Below, piece by piece: positions 1 to 8,940 of a stretch of DNA of 64,000 nucleotides (position 1 is the first letter of the stretch; each line of letters opens with the position of its first letter). Position numbers and translations under genes: made by a program. Under the pieces are notes generated by a model. That model had not been told where the DNA came from, did no database searches, and saw only the letters and a program-made list of their open reading frames with translations. The DNA comes from an uncultured Clostridia bacterium (GTDB lineage: Bacteria; Bacillota; Clostridia; TANB77; CAG-508): assembly GCA_934148985.1 (NCBI GenBank), contig CAKPDO010000003.1, positions 1 to 64,000 of the forward strand, read 5' to 3'.

Positions 1-1302
1 CTTGCAAGTATGAACAAACGTGCAAATGAAAAATTAGAAGGAAATTACGCAATTAATAAAAAAGTATTTACAAAAGAAATGAGAAAAGATTACACTATAT
101 TAATTCCAATGATGATACCTATTCATTTTGAGTTATTGGAACCCGCTGTAAATTCTTGCGGATACAATATGGTGCTTTTAAGAGAATGTACTCAGCACAC
201 TGTTGAAACAGGTCTAAAATATGTAAACAATGATGCTTGTTATCCATCAATCCTTGTTACTGGCCAAATGATAGAAGCATTAGAATCTGGAAAATATGAC
301 ATAAATAAAACCGCTCTTATAATGTCACAAACAGGTGGAGGCTGTCGAGCTACAAACTACATAGGTTTTATTCGTAAAGCCCTACGTGATGCCGGATTTG
401 AACAAGTTCCAGTAATATCATTAAATGTTGTTGGGATGGAAAAAATGCCTGGTTTCAAGCTCACTCCAAAGATGATTGATAAAATGATTAAAGCCGTACT
501 TTTAGGAGATTTATTGCAAAAAATGCTTCATAAAAATAGAGCATATGAAGTAAATAAAGGTGATACAGATAAAGTCTTTGATAAATGGATGGAAAAATCA
601 AAAAAACTTGTAACCAAATGTACAAACCAAGAATTCAAACAAGCTATATATGATATGGTAGACGATTTCGAAAAAATTGAAACTGACATGACAAAAGTAA
701 AACCTAAAGTTGGAATTGTTGGAGAGGTTTTGATAAAATATCATCCTTTTGGTAATAATTATGTTGCCGACTTACTTGAAAAAGAAGGAGCCGAAGTTAT
801 TTTACCAGACTTTATGGGATTTGTAAAATTTATGGCAACACATAAGATTACATTTAATCAATTACTAAACAGTAATAAAATATCAGCTGCTGTAAGTAAA
901 ATTGCATTAAAATTAATCAATCTTATGGAAAAAGATACAAAAATCGCACTTGAAAAATCAAAGAAAAACTATCTACCTACATGCGATATTTACCATCTAG
1001 AAGATAAAGTAAAAGATATTTTATCTATTGGAAATCAAACTGGTGAAGGTTGGTTTTTAACAGCTGAAATGGTAGAATATATCGAAAATGATATCCCAAA
1101 TATTGTTTGTGTTCAACCTTTTGCGTGTCTTCCAAACCATGTGGTTGGTAAAGGTGTTATTAAAACAATAAGAAGTAAATATCCAATGGCTAATATTACT
1201 CCTGTTGATTATGACCCAGGTGCTAGTGAAACAAACCAAGCTAATAGGATTAAGCTTATGATGGCTGTGGCTAAAGATAATTTAAAAAATTCTAAAAATT
1301 AA
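1..1302 (+). CDS. 2-hydroxyacyl-CoA dehydratase/activase family protein, C-terminal part (5' end outside window)
   Basis: The frame is open from base 1 (Leu-Ala-Ser precede the first Met at position 10), so this is probably the end of a longer protein rather than a complete 430-residue one. The sequence matches the C-terminal region of the large clostridial proteins that join BcrAD/BadF-type activase domains to a DUF2229/HGD-D dehydratase-like part. Clues are VNNDACYPSILVTGQ, MSQTGGGCRATNY, a QPFACLPNHVVGKG stretch with Cys, and VDYDPGASETNQANRIK near the C terminus. In that family cysteines bind an iron-sulfur cluster and ATP-driven electron transfer activates radical dehydration of 2-hydroxyacyl-CoA. 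The actual substrate cannot be told here, and many such large fusions have no proven enzymatic role. It is followed by a hairpin and a separate J-domain gene. Confidence 0.8.
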   Translation, partial: LASMNKRANEKLEGNYAINKKVFTKEMRKDYTILIPMMIPIHFELLEPAVNSCGYNMVLLRECTQHTVETGLKYVNNDACYPSILVTGQMIEALESGKYDINKTALIMSQTGGGCRATNYIGFIRKALRDAGFEQVPVISLNVVGMEKMPGFKLTPKMIDKMIKAVLLGDLLQKMLHKNRAYEVNKGDTDKVFDKWMEKSKKLVTKCTNQEFKQAIYDMVDDFEKIETDMTKVKPKVGIVGEVLIKYHPFGNNYVADLLEKEGAEVILPDFMGFVKFMATHKITFNQLLNSNKISAAVSKIALKLINLMEKDTKIALEKSKKNYLPTCDIYHLEDKVKDILSIGNQTGEGWFLTAEMVEYIENDIPNIVCVQPFACLPNHVVGKGVIKTIRSKYPMANITPVDYDPGASETNQANRIKLMMAVAKDNLKNSKN

Positions 1303-1307
1303 CATTT

Positions 1308-1343
1308 AAAGGTTTTCTCGTAATTTTATACCAGAAAACCTTT
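1308..1343 (+). terminator. Hairpin after the dehydratase-like gene
   Basis: AAAGGTTTTCT and AGAAAACCTTT form a perfect 11-bp stem with a 14-nt loop, 6 nt after the stop codon. The following sequence is AT-rich but has only a short T run, so termination may be incomplete. Confidence 0.55.
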
Positions 1344-1368
1344 ATAACTTATATAAAAGGAGATATTG

Positions 1369-2064
1369 ATGAAAAATTATTATGAACTATTAGAGGTTTC
1401 TGAAAAAGCTTCTCCAGAAATTATAAAAAAAGCATATACAACTTTAGTTAAGAAATATCATCCAGATTTACAACCTGATAATAAAAAGAAGGAAGCTGAA
1501 GAGAAAATTAAAGAAATTAATGAAGCATATGAGATTTTGTCTGATAATATTAAAAGGAAAGATTATGATGCAAAACTTCAAGCGCAAAAAATCAGAGATG
1601 AACAAGCAAAATATGCGAGGTCAAATTCAAATAACAAATATAGCAATCAACATACAAGTTATAATTCTTCAGATAATACTCCTAAAAAAGTTATTCGTAA
1701 ACCTAATATTAAAAAACATAATAATGATAATATATGCCAAAATGATTATAATAAAGTTATGAATGAAATATTAAATAATGCTTACAATGAAGCTTATAAT
1801 AATGCATATAATCAAGCATATATTAATACTTTAAAGAGTATGGGATATGAAATAAAATATGAAAGGCCTTTTAAAGAGAAAATTAAAATTGCTTTTTCTT
1901 TTGTTTGTGCTTTTTTCTTTTTGAGTATTATTGGTTTTATTTTATGGCAAATACCATTTATTAAAAATTATTTTGTTGATTTGTATAATGATAATTCTTT
2001 ATTTAAATTTTTTGTTGATTTGATTTTTAATATTGTTAATAGTTTTATAGGAATTTTTAAATAA
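1369..2064 (+). CDS. Membrane-anchored J-domain (DnaJ-like) protein
   Basis: Residues 1-70 are a canonical J-domain: [20 protein letters not shown], then the HPD tripeptide in [11 protein letters not shown] and the [16 protein letters not shown] end. J-domains stimulate the ATPase of DnaK (Hsp70). No Gly/Phe region, zinc finger or DnaJ C-terminal substrate domain is present, so this is a class III J-protein. A middle segment is rich in Asn and in Asn-Ala-Tyr repeats ([16 protein letters not shown]). Near the C terminus one or two hydrophobic segments ([19 protein letters not shown] and [16 protein letters not shown]) suggest membrane anchoring with the J-domain in the cytoplasm. The ATG at 1369 is preferred over the TTG at 1366 because AAAGGAG lies 6 nt upstream of it. 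Its substrate is unknown. Confidence 0.85.
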   Translation: MKNYYELLEVSEKASPEIIKKAYTTLVKKYHPDLQPDNKKKEAEEKIKEINEAYEILSDNIKRKDYDAKLQAQKIRDEQAKYARSNSNNKYSNQHTSYNSSDNTPKKVIRKPNIKKHNNDNICQNDYNKVMNEILNNAYNEAYNNAYNQAYINTLKSMGYEIKYERPFKEKIKIAFSFVCAFFFLSIIGFILWQIPFIKNYFVDLYNDNSLFKFFVDLIFNIVNSFIGIFK

Positions 2065-2070
2065 AATATA

Positions 2071-2107
2071 CCGTGGGTGAAAATACCGCCCACGGTTGAG
2101 GTTTTTG
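2071..2107 (+). terminator. Terminator after the J-domain gene
   Basis: CCGTGGG pairs with CCCACGG around an 11-nt loop, followed by GAGGTTTTTGTT. It is a GC-rich stem in a very AT-rich setting and ends just before the stop of the convergent small gene. Confidence 0.75.
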
Positions 2108-2290
2108 TTATATGTGTTCGAATATAGTCGTAATGACTGCTATTATAACACAAAACCAGTAAAACTTCTGTAACCACCGGCAATGGTGTGGTGCAAAAAA
2201 CCACTTTGTCAATCTACCGAAGCTTACGCAAGTTGCCAATACAAAGATTGCAACAAGATACAATAACATTACCAGACCCATATTATTCAT
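2108..2290 (-). CDS. Small hydrophobic membrane protein (60 aa)
   Basis: Function not recognised. The 60-residue product has two hydrophobic stretches (MGLVMLLYLVAIFVLATCV and FYWFCVIIAVITTIF) joined by a basic loop (RLTKWFFAPHHCRWLQK), so it should be a two-pass membrane protein. It is kept as real because AAGGAGG sits 7 nt before its ATG and a good sigma-A promoter lies about 35 nt further upstream. It could equally be a type I toxin-like peptide or an ordinary small membrane protein; no antisense RNA was identified. It stands alone, convergent with the J-domain gene. Confidence 0.65.
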   Translation of the reverse strand: MNNMGLVMLLYLVAIFVLATCVSFGRLTKWFFAPHHCRWLQKFYWFCVIIAVITTIFEHI

Positions 2291-2323
2291 TTGGGTACCT
2301 CCTTATGATTTTTTTATACATTA

Positions 2324-2352
2324 ATTATACCATATTTTTCCAATAACTTCAA
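2324..2352 (-). promoter_or_regulatory. Sigma-A promoter of the 60-aa membrane protein
   Basis: On the minus strand, TTGAAG (2347-2352) and TATAAT (2324-2329) are separated by exactly 17 bp, and the start codon follows about 33 nt later. Confidence 0.7.
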
Positions 2353-2362
2353 CCCCAAAATT

Positions 2363-3019
2363 CTACAAAGAATTCACACCATTATTCTCAATAGCCTCAA
2401 AACTTGCTTCTTCTCCATAAATATAGCTTAAATTAGTAAAATTACCATCATAAGAAAAAGTATTATTATTTTTATCAATATTAATCACCAAGTAACTATT
2501 TATAATAGAAGTGTTTTTATCATCATATCTCAAATCAACAATATACTTTACAATACAATCTTTTTCGCCATACTTATATATATTAGATATAGAATAAAAA
2601 CTTTCATCCTTTACCTTAAAAACAAATTTCATTATATTGTCAGTAGTTATCTCTCTCCTAGGGTTTGTCAAGTTTTGTATAAATTTTTTTGAGCACATTT
2701 TTATAAAATCTTCCCTTGCTGATACTGCTTCATCCGGTCCTGCATTATAAATAGCCCTAATAATTTTTTTAGTAACAGTATTTGCACTTTTATACTCATC
2801 GCTTAATTTATCTAATCCATTTAGATTTTCCTCGCTATATTCTACACCTTCAAATATAGAGTCTGTATTTTCGCTTTCTTTAGATACATTTTCAAGGAAT
2901 CTTTCCCTCATTATATTATTTGCACTCTTTATTAAAACCAAAAATCCTATTATGCATAAAGCTATAGTAATTATTTTTGCTTCATTTCTACTTAACCATA
3001 ATCTAAATCTATTCCACAT
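2363..3019 (-). CDS. VirB8/TcpC-like membrane protein (last gene of the T4SS-like operon)
   Basis: The 218-residue protein has a short basic N terminus (WNRFRLWLSRNEAK), one membrane helix at about residues 15-33 (IITIALCIIGFLVLIK), then a soluble domain of about 180 residues. That topology, and the position in the T4SS-like locus, fit VirB8/TcpC proteins, whose extracytoplasmic NTF2-like domain links the channel to the envelope. The family call rests on topology and context, since no diagnostic motif is visible. The start has GGAGAAG 7 nt upstream. It lies 16 bp after the VirB6-like gene and probably shares its transcript. Confidence 0.5.
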   Translation of the reverse strand: MWNRFRLWLSRNEAKIITIALCIIGFLVLIKSANNIMRERFLENVSKESENTDSIFEGVEYSEENLNGLDKLSDEYKSANTVTKKIIRAIYNAGPDEAVSAREDFIKMCSKKFIQNLTNPRREITTDNIMKFVFKVKDESFYSISNIYKYGEKDCIVKYIVDLRYDDKNTSIINSYLVINIDKNNNTFSYDGNFTNLSYIYGEEASFEAIENNGVNSL

Positions 3020-3035
3020 AATGTTCTTCTCCTAC

Positions 3036-4712
3036 TTATGCCTTTTTGCTGGCCGAATTTGTTGATTTTTTTGTTGTTAATACTTTCCACTGTTTTTTCA
3101 ATGAACTAACTATACCAATTATAATTGCAATTAATACAATTAATGTATATGCCGGAAACGCTGTAACAAGATATGGATTACTTTGTATTAAAACATAATA
3201 AATTATAGCAATTGCCGGTCTAAGTAAAACTAAATATACATATAATCCTATCCAATTTTTTAAGAATCCTTTACTTCCATTAATCTTAACTACTGAATCA
3301 ACAACTATAATGATAGGTACAATTGCACTTATAACCGCTAAAGCTAACATCCTAGTAACCATCAAACAATATAGAAACACCTTAGATGCTGTTAGTGCTA
3401 ATCCACTTGTTGTAAAAAATACCTGTTTAAAGAAATCATTATTAACTTTAAATTGAGATTCAAACATTAGTAATCCTTCAATATTAGTTTTAAAAGTGTA
3501 ACTTATTGTCACATATTTTTTTCCATTTGTATCAACATTTGTGGATTTGCTTTTTACTTCAGTTAAATCTCCTGTTCCTTTTATCCATCCCCAACATGTG
3601 AATTCATAATCTTTTTCCCATTCTTCTATAGTTAAAATTTCAACACCTGTTTCTCCTCTTCCAGTATAAGTTGCAATTTGATTATCTCCTAAATAAATTC
3701 CAGCTTGCCCTATATCATGATTGCATGCATTATCTTTAGCTTCATTAGGAGTTACATATGAAAATACAGCCGCACCTTCTTCAAGATTATCTTTAGTTGT
3801 AAATAATGTATCAGCCGTGTTTCCAGCTTCATGTGCGCAATTTTGTTTTTTTATTTCTTTTTCCAAAGCTTTTTCGTAACACGCTTCTATCCACTGTTCG
3901 CTATTTTTAGCATTAAAATTGTCTAATTTTTTTGCTTGCTCAACAATTTTTTCTTTTGCGGCTTTCTTTTCTTCTGTTGTTTTTTCAGTTTCAGAAACAC
4001 TCTCTCCTGTCTCATTTAAAATTTTTGCTGTTGATAAAAATTTAGAGTTTTTTACATAAACCGTTATTTTTTCACTTTCCATTTTTTTATTTGCTATTGC
4101 ATTTGTAATGTTATTAGAAAATGCAACAATCAAATTCATAGCAAATACTGCAATTGATAGAAAAAATAAAGAGCTTATCCACTGTTCAACAATTTTTTTA
4201 GATTTCATTTCAGATTTAATATTTTTCTGTTTTTTTCCCTTGATAGCTTTTGAAAATGGTAAAAAGTCAAAGTCCGGTGAAATTCCAGAAGTAACAATAA
4301 CAACAGCCATATATATTAATACTGTAAGCATACCAGCAACTGCAACATATAGTAAAATTCTATAAACATTTCTTACAGCATTTCTAATATTTATATACTT
4401 TTCACTTTTTTGCTCATCTGAACTAGTTTTATTCCCAAAAAAATCTATACTCATCAAACCTTTGGAATTATATAATACATCTTCAATTGTCGTTTTTATT
4501 CCGGCTGGTAATCTTTCATTTGATATAAGTGATTGTGCATCAATTTTAACATCATATGAAGCTGGCTCTTGATTTCCGTCAAGTACTGTAAAATCAACCA
4601 TTTTTTTTACTTCATCTATTGTATATGCATAAACTTTGCTATTATTTACAAGGCATACAATGCAAAATAAAATTGCAAATATCGTTAAAAATTTACTTAT
4701 TATTTTTTTCAA
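3036..4712 (-). CDS. VirB6-like polytopic protein with an inserted degenerate NlpC/P60-like domain
   Basis: The 558-residue protein starts at a TTG, 8 nt after AAAGGAGG. In order: a signal peptide (residues 1-29, ending KVYA); an external segment; a membrane helix (about 118-142); a basic cytoplasmic loop (about 155-178); a second helix (180-205); a long external region; and three or more helices (about 425-540). Residues 400-420 (VTISYTFKTN, GLLMFES) match the YSF.T...G...Y.S motif of the four VirB6-like paralogues upstream, so this is a fifth member. Between helix 2 and that motif lie about 180 extra residues resembling NlpC/P60: candidate Cys278 in WIEACYEKA, EEGAAVFS at 311-318 (like PGDLVFF) and GQAGIYLGDNQ at 335-345 (like SHVGIYLG). 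The usual catalytic His is Gln336, so it may bind rather than cut peptidoglycan. VirB6 proteins form the inner-membrane channel of T4SS. Confidence 0.7.
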   Translation of the reverse strand: MKKIISKFLTIFAILFCIVCLVNNSKVYAYTIDEVKKMVDFTVLDGNQEPASYDVKIDAQSLISNERLPAGIKTTIEDVLYNSKGLMSIDFFGNKTSSDEQKSEKYINIRNAVRNVYRILLYVAVAGMLTVLIYMAVVIVTSGISPDFDFLPFSKAIKGKKQKNIKSEMKSKKIVEQWISSLFFLSIAVFAMNLIVAFSNNITNAIANKKMESEKITVYVKNSKFLSTAKILNETGESVSETEKTTEEKKAAKEKIVEQAKKLDNFNAKNSEQWIEACYEKALEKEIKKQNCAHEAGNTADTLFTTKDNLEEGAAVFSYVTPNEAKDNACNHDIGQAGIYLGDNQIATYTGRGETGVEILTIEEWEKDYEFTCWGWIKGTGDLTEVKSKSTNVDTNGKKYVTISYTFKTNIEGLLMFESQFKVNNDFFKQVFFTTSGLALTASKVFLYCLMVTRMLALAVISAIVPIIIVVDSVVKINGSKGFLKNWIGLYVYLVLLRPAIAIIYYVLIQSNPYLVTAFPAYTLIVLIAIIIGIVSSLKKQWKVLTTKKSTNSASKKA

Positions 4713-4726
4713 TTTATATGCCTCCT

Positions 4727-4993
4727 TTATTTATATTCTGATATATCTATTTTTCCATTTGGATTTACTATAACTCTTATTTTATCTTCTTTAGGGTTGT
4801 CTAGTTTAAATATTATACCTAATCGGCTTGTGCTTTCTTGATACTCATATCTCTGGACTTCTGCACTTGTAACATTTACATAGTAATTATCTACAATATA
4901 TTGTTTTATAGATTTATTAAATTCATCAATATCTTGTATATATTTTGATATTTCTTGAGTTATTCCTTTTACTTCAAAAGAATAATTATTCAT
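4727..4993 (-). CDS. Small soluble protein of the T4SS-like operon (88 aa)
   Basis: Not recognised. The 88 residues have no signal peptide or membrane segment and alternate charged and hydrophobic positions, compatible with a small alpha/beta fold (GIIFKLDNPKEDKIRVIVNPNGKIDISEYK at the end reads as strands; only its character is meaningful). The start is 4 nt beyond the stop of the preceding gene and has only AAGGA at a long spacing, so it is probably translationally coupled. It could be a cytoplasmic partner of its membrane-protein neighbours. Confidence 0.55.
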   Translation of the reverse strand: MNNYSFEVKGITQEISKYIQDIDEFNKSIKQYIVDNYYVNVTSAEVQRYEYQESTSRLGIIFKLDNPKEDKIRVIVNPNGKIDISEYK

Positions 4994-4997
4994 TGGA

Positions 4998-5258
4998 TCA
5001 GGTGTTCCTTCTCCGATCAGTTCCCCAGAAATTCAAATCATTATAACTAGGTAACTCATTACTATTATTTGCCTGTGTATTATTAGAATTTGTATTATTT
5101 GTTTCATTCACTAAATTTTCCATACTAAGATTACCATTATCATTTGATATAGTATTATTATTTTTAAAAAACATTATATCAGCAATGAACAGCAATAGCC
5201 CTACTAAACATATTATTAATAACAAAATTATAATTCCAATTATTTTTGTTTTCTTCAC
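4998..5258 (-). CDS. Small single-pass membrane protein of the T4SS-like operon (86 aa)
   Basis: Not recognised. A basic start (MKKTK) leads into one long hydrophobic helix (IIGIIILLLIICLVGLLLFI), followed by an Asn/Ser/Thr-rich external tail. This is the topology of a membrane anchor or small lipoprotein-like subunit such as VirB7, but no lipobox cysteine is seen at a proper cleavage position. The start is a GTG, 7 nt after AAGGAG. It lies between the NlpC/P60 gene and the 88-aa gene, all closely spaced, so it belongs to the same operon. Confidence 0.55.
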   Translation of the reverse strand: MKKTKIIGIIILLLIICLVGLLLFIADIMFFKNNNTISNDNGNLSMENLVNETNNTNSNNTQANNSNELPSYNDLNFWGTDRRRNT

Positions 5259-5282
5259 ATTAATTCTCCTTATCTTCTTACT

Positions 5283-6650
5283 CTACCGAATGCATAGAAA
5301 TGTTCTCCATTCCACCATCCACCTTGATATTGAGTGATTTTTACACCGTCCTGATGCTTGTGATCCTGTATCTATAATCCATTCCCCTTCGATACCATTT
5401 ACTGTCATCTGTCCTAAATAAATTCCAACGTGTGAAATTTTACGAGAATTATTATATCCAGCATATGCACCAGAATATGTTTTTTGCAAAAATATTAAGT
5501 CTCCCGGTTGTCTATCTTCTACTGCTACACCTGTACAATAGTTAAAATAAAGTCCCTCAGCTGTAGAATCCCCTAGCCTTGCAACTCCCGAATGTGCCAA
5601 ACAGTGAATTGTCCATGATGAGCAATCGTAATAAGACATACAATTATCTAAATTTAAATTGCTGTGGTCCATTATATATGTTCTTCCTCTATTTTTTAAA
5701 AATTCATTAAACATTGCCTCAATTTCATCATTTGCAAAATCTTCTCCAACTATGGTTTCACTTGCATTAACATTTACTCCAGCTCCATTAACATTCGTTG
5801 TTTCATTTACTTTATCATTCAAATTTTTAATATCATATAAAGTCGTAACGTTATCTTCTTCATTAACAGAATTTTCAAAACCTACAGCTATAGAATCCCA
5901 TGTATTTCTAAAAAAAGAACCTATAACTCCACCAACTGAAGAATCTTCATCACCTGATCCACCTCCAGACGAACCATCAAGGTAATTATACGGTCCTTCT
6001 AATCCAGTAGGCCCGTCTGGGTTTTCAATCCAGCTCCCTCCATTTGCAATTTGTGTAACCCCCGTTAATCCCGACAACAATTGCGATATCTTGTCCCAAT
6101 CAGAACTATTATTTGAAAGATCTGAACACACCTCTATTATATTGCATTGTCCATTTATTAAATGTCCATATGCTATTCCATCATATATGTAAGTAGGATC
6201 TGCATATACACCTTTTGCATCACCAATTATACAAGGATATATCTTTGATTCTCCATTATATGTTAAATATATATCAACATAGTCTCCTGGCAAGCCAAAA
6301 ACAGGTGCTAATGCCACTATGTATCTTTTTTCATCATCTACTTCTATGTAAGCCCAGTGATTGTCATGAAGAGAGCCTTGCTTTTTCCATTCAGCATTAA
6401 CCAATCCTGGATTAAATTTCCAACTTCCTTGATAAGATTCATATGTTGCTTTATATTGATCTACCTCCTCCGGAATCCTTATAGCATCTCCAGCTTCTGG
6501 AACAGTTATCATACTTTGCGCTCCTTGAGAATTCCAAATCGGAGTTTGTTTAAAAGCAACAACTTGTCCTAAAAAACCTCCCCAAGAAGAAACTAAAATA
6601 ATAAATATACATATTAATCCGAATAATTTTTTTCCTAACTTTTTGTTCAT
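5283..6650 (-). CDS. Secreted NlpC/P60 cell-wall hydrolase of the T4SS-like locus (VirB1-like role)
   Basis: A 455-residue exported protein. Residues 1-33 are a signal peptide. Residues about 65-190 form a separate module containing RYIVALAPVFGLPGDYVDIY and PCIIGDAKGVY, which I cannot name. A Gly/Ser-rich linker follows (about 225-245). The C-terminal 120 residues are NlpC/P60: catalytic Cys343 in YYDCSSWT, the RQPGDLIF motif, and His407 in KISHVGIYLG. The third catalytic residue should lie in the following strand (EWIIDTGSQ). NlpC/P60 enzymes cut peptide stems of peptidoglycan; in T4SS loci such VirB1/CwlT-like enzymes open the wall for the channel. The helpful contrast is the fifth VirB6-like protein two genes downstream, whose related domain lacks the His. 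Confidence 0.85.
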   Translation of the reverse strand: MNKKLGKKLFGLICIFIILVSSWGGFLGQVVAFKQTPIWNSQGAQSMITVPEAGDAIRIPEEVDQYKATYESYQGSWKFNPGLVNAEWKKQGSLHDNHWAYIEVDDEKRYIVALAPVFGLPGDYVDIYLTYNGESKIYPCIIGDAKGVYADPTYIYDGIAYGHLINGQCNIIEVCSDLSNNSSDWDKISQLLSGLTGVTQIANGGSWIENPDGPTGLEGPYNYLDGSSGGGSGDEDSSVGGVIGSFFRNTWDSIAVGFENSVNEEDNVTTLYDIKNLNDKVNETTNVNGAGVNVNASETIVGEDFANDEIEAMFNEFLKNRGRTYIMDHSNLNLDNCMSYYDCSSWTIHCLAHSGVARLGDSTAEGLYFNYCTGVAVEDRQPGDLIFLQKTYSGAYAGYNNSRKISHVGIYLGQMTVNGIEGEWIIDTGSQASGRCKNHSISRWMVEWRTFLCIR

Positions 6651-6673
6651 ATTCTACTCCCTTCTTAGTAAAT

Positions 6674-8086
6674 TTAATATTTTCCACTTACTATGCTCAT
6701 TGAAAAGTCTGAATTCTCCTCTAATGTAATAGCTATAGTTAATTGTTTATATGATCCATCTTTCTTGCTTGCATCTGTTACCTTAATGTAAAACTGGTAT
6801 ATATTATCTGCAACAATTAAATAATCTGTATCAACTTCAAAAATACTTTCCTCATATTTACATTTATCTATAAAATTCTTAAAATCATTTATATTTCTAT
6901 AAGTATTATTTCTTTGAACTGTACTTAATTTTCCATACAAAAATTCATAATCATTTGCATTTAAAGCTAATAGAACTCTATTCAAACAAGCCGTACTTTG
7001 TCCTTCGCTTAAATATGAATTATACTCTTCTTTATCTTGAAGTATTGTATACTCATCAAAGCAAATATTATAATCCATCATGTTATTTACATTAAAAATA
7101 AAGGTTCTCTTGCTTCCACAAACAGCACTATATTCAACATAACCAGAATGGCGTTCCGCCTTATAACCTGTCAGATAATCTAAATACAAGCTATTTTTAT
7201 TATTTCTAATATAATTTGTCAAATCAGCAATACTAGGGAACTTTATATTTCTGTATTCTTCGTTCAAAGTATTATATAAATGTATTTCATCTGCTAATAA
7301 ATCAAATTTATACCTTTCAAATAATCCTTTCATACACGTTTCCGTATCAACTGTCGTAATATCTTCATATGTGTTTTCACTATTTTCTTCAATTGAATCC
7401 TCAAAAAACCTTGGAATTTTATTTCTTTCACTAAATCCCGTATAGTTCTTAGCCTTTAAATACTCATATGGGTATATACAAAATAATTTATTATAATTAT
7501 CCTTTCTTACCCATATAATGCTGTCTTTTGCATCTAGATTTGTTTTTCCATATTTATGTTTTACTACATACATGTACTCTCCTCTACCAAATCTTTGCTC
7601 ATAAATTTCATCAATTCTGAAAATTGGTGCATCAAAATCGTTGTATTTTCTATAATTGTCTTTGGTTAATCCCATTTCATTTATTGCTTCTTTTCCTATT
7701 ATATCAATCGGATTTTCAAAATCGTTTGATGCATAATATCTAGTCAATAAATTCTTCATCAAAAAATATGTTTTCATATCTGTAACTTTTTTCAAACTTT
7801 TTTGCATTTCTTCATAAGCTTTTTCTAGATCTGTCGAATTACTTACGGTTGAATTTGTTACATTACTGACTGTACCTGTGTTGGTTGTATTATTTCTATT
7901 TTCATTTTGTGTTGTATTGTTTATATTGTTCGTTGTTTCATTTTGTGATACCTCATTTTTAACTGGATTCTTATCCTGACTTTTTTTATTAATCAATATA
8001 AAGAAAACTATTAATGCAATTATAAGCAAAATTAAGGCAAATACTATTATTAAATTTTTTATTTTATCTGATTTTTTCTTTTCCAT
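6674..8086 (-). CDS. Single-pass membrane protein with large external domain (T4SS-like locus, possibly TcpC/VirB8-like)
   Basis: 470 residues: a basic N terminus (MEKKKSDKIK), one membrane helix (about 12-33), an Asn/Thr-rich linker to about residue 90, and a long external part. Stretches such as YEFLYGKLSTVQRNNTYRNI are typical of clostridial NTF2-like folds, and the external part is long enough for two such domains, as in TcpC of Gram-positive conjugation systems. This is an inference from topology and general sequence character; no catalytic motif is seen. It sits between the two cell-wall hydrolase genes, which suggests a role in the trans-wall part of the apparatus. Confidence 0.5.
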   Translation of the reverse strand: MEKKKSDKIKNLIIVFALILLIIALIVFFILINKKSQDKNPVKNEVSQNETTNNINNTTQNENRNNTTNTGTVSNVTNSTVSNSTDLEKAYEEMQKSLKKVTDMKTYFLMKNLLTRYYASNDFENPIDIIGKEAINEMGLTKDNYRKYNDFDAPIFRIDEIYEQRFGRGEYMYVVKHKYGKTNLDAKDSIIWVRKDNYNKLFCIYPYEYLKAKNYTGFSERNKIPRFFEDSIEENSENTYEDITTVDTETCMKGLFERYKFDLLADEIHLYNTLNEEYRNIKFPSIADLTNYIRNNKNSLYLDYLTGYKAERHSGYVEYSAVCGSKRTFIFNVNNMMDYNICFDEYTILQDKEEYNSYLSEGQSTACLNRVLLALNANDYEFLYGKLSTVQRNNTYRNINDFKNFIDKCKYEESIFEVDTDYLIVADNIYQFYIKVTDASKKDGSYKQLTIAITLEENSDFSMSIVSGKY

Positions 8087-8134
8087 ATAATTTTGCTCCT
8101 TTTCATCCTTAATTTCCGCATTTTTTGTATTCTT

Positions 8135-8920
8135 TCAGCTCTTGAAGTTCCGGTCTCCTATAAAGCTAAAATGCATTGTACTTTTTTTATTTGAGCTCCA
8201 TTCTCCACCCCAAAGTAAAGAATATTTATGTGCTATTTCTACAATTTTTGACCCTGAATATATAATTCTATTCTTTAAAAGTGGATCCTTAGATGTATCA
8301 AGTGCATCATATTCTTTTTGAGTATATACTTTTTTATTATATGACGCATTTATATCAACTGCCGCTCCATATGCATGCGCTGATTTCAATCCTCCACTTC
8401 CATCTTCACTACTATTCAAACTGTAGCACACAACCGATTCAATTGATAATTCACAATCTTGCCAATAACGATCTTCTAGCTCATCAAAAAAATCTTTCCA
8501 ATAATCTTTTAAATATTTATTTACATTAATTTTTAATTGTGCGGTTTCATCCACAATATTATCTGAATTTCCTTCTGCCTTCCTTTTTCTGTTAACAGTT
8601 ATTGTAAGTGGTTCAATTTGTTTTGCTACACTTTCCCTAATTTCTTTCTCATTTGCTGGATGTTCAGTATCTGGCCTTTGTGTCAAAAGTCCACCAGTTA
8701 AGCCTTTCCAAACCTCCTCATCAGTAGCCGCCATAACACCTTCAAGGTCTTCATTATTACTTGCTGCTGATCCTGTGGCTGACTTTAAAAGATTTTTGCT
8801 CGAACCTAAATTTAACAATCCCACATCATCTAAAAATAATATACCTTGTATAATAACCATAAGAATGGATATAAATCCCATAATTCCAGTTATAATTTTT
8901 ATTATCTTTTTTATTTTCAA
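8135..8920 (-). CDS. Membrane-anchored M15 (VanY-like) D-Ala-D-Ala carboxypeptidase
   Basis: 261 residues with an uncleaved signal-anchor (about 5-33) and a C-terminal M15 peptidase domain. The zinc signature is complete: SAHAYGAAVD supplies His182 and Asp189 (pattern SxHxxGxAxD), and LLWGGEWSSNKKSTMHFSF supplies the catalytic acid region and His250. M15B/VanY enzymes trim the terminal D-Ala of peptidoglycan stems; the same fold is used by several phage endopeptidases. With the NlpC/P60 protein, it gives this T4SS-like locus two different wall-processing activities. It lies 20 bp after the 692-aa gene and 48 bp before the next gene. Confidence 0.85.
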   Translation of the reverse strand: MKIKKIIKIITGIMGFISILMVIIQGILFLDDVGLLNLGSSKNLLKSATGSAASNNEDLEGVMAATDEEVWKGLTGGLLTQRPDTEHPANEKEIRESVAKQIEPLTITVNRKRKAEGNSDNIVDETAQLKINVNKYLKDYWKDFFDELEDRYWQDCELSIESVVCYSLNSSEDGSGGLKSAHAYGAAVDINASYNKKVYTQKEYDALDTSKDPLLKNRIIYSGSKIVEIAHKYSLLWGGEWSSNKKSTMHFSFIGDRNFKS

Positions 8921-8940
8921 TTTATATCCCTCCTATGCTA

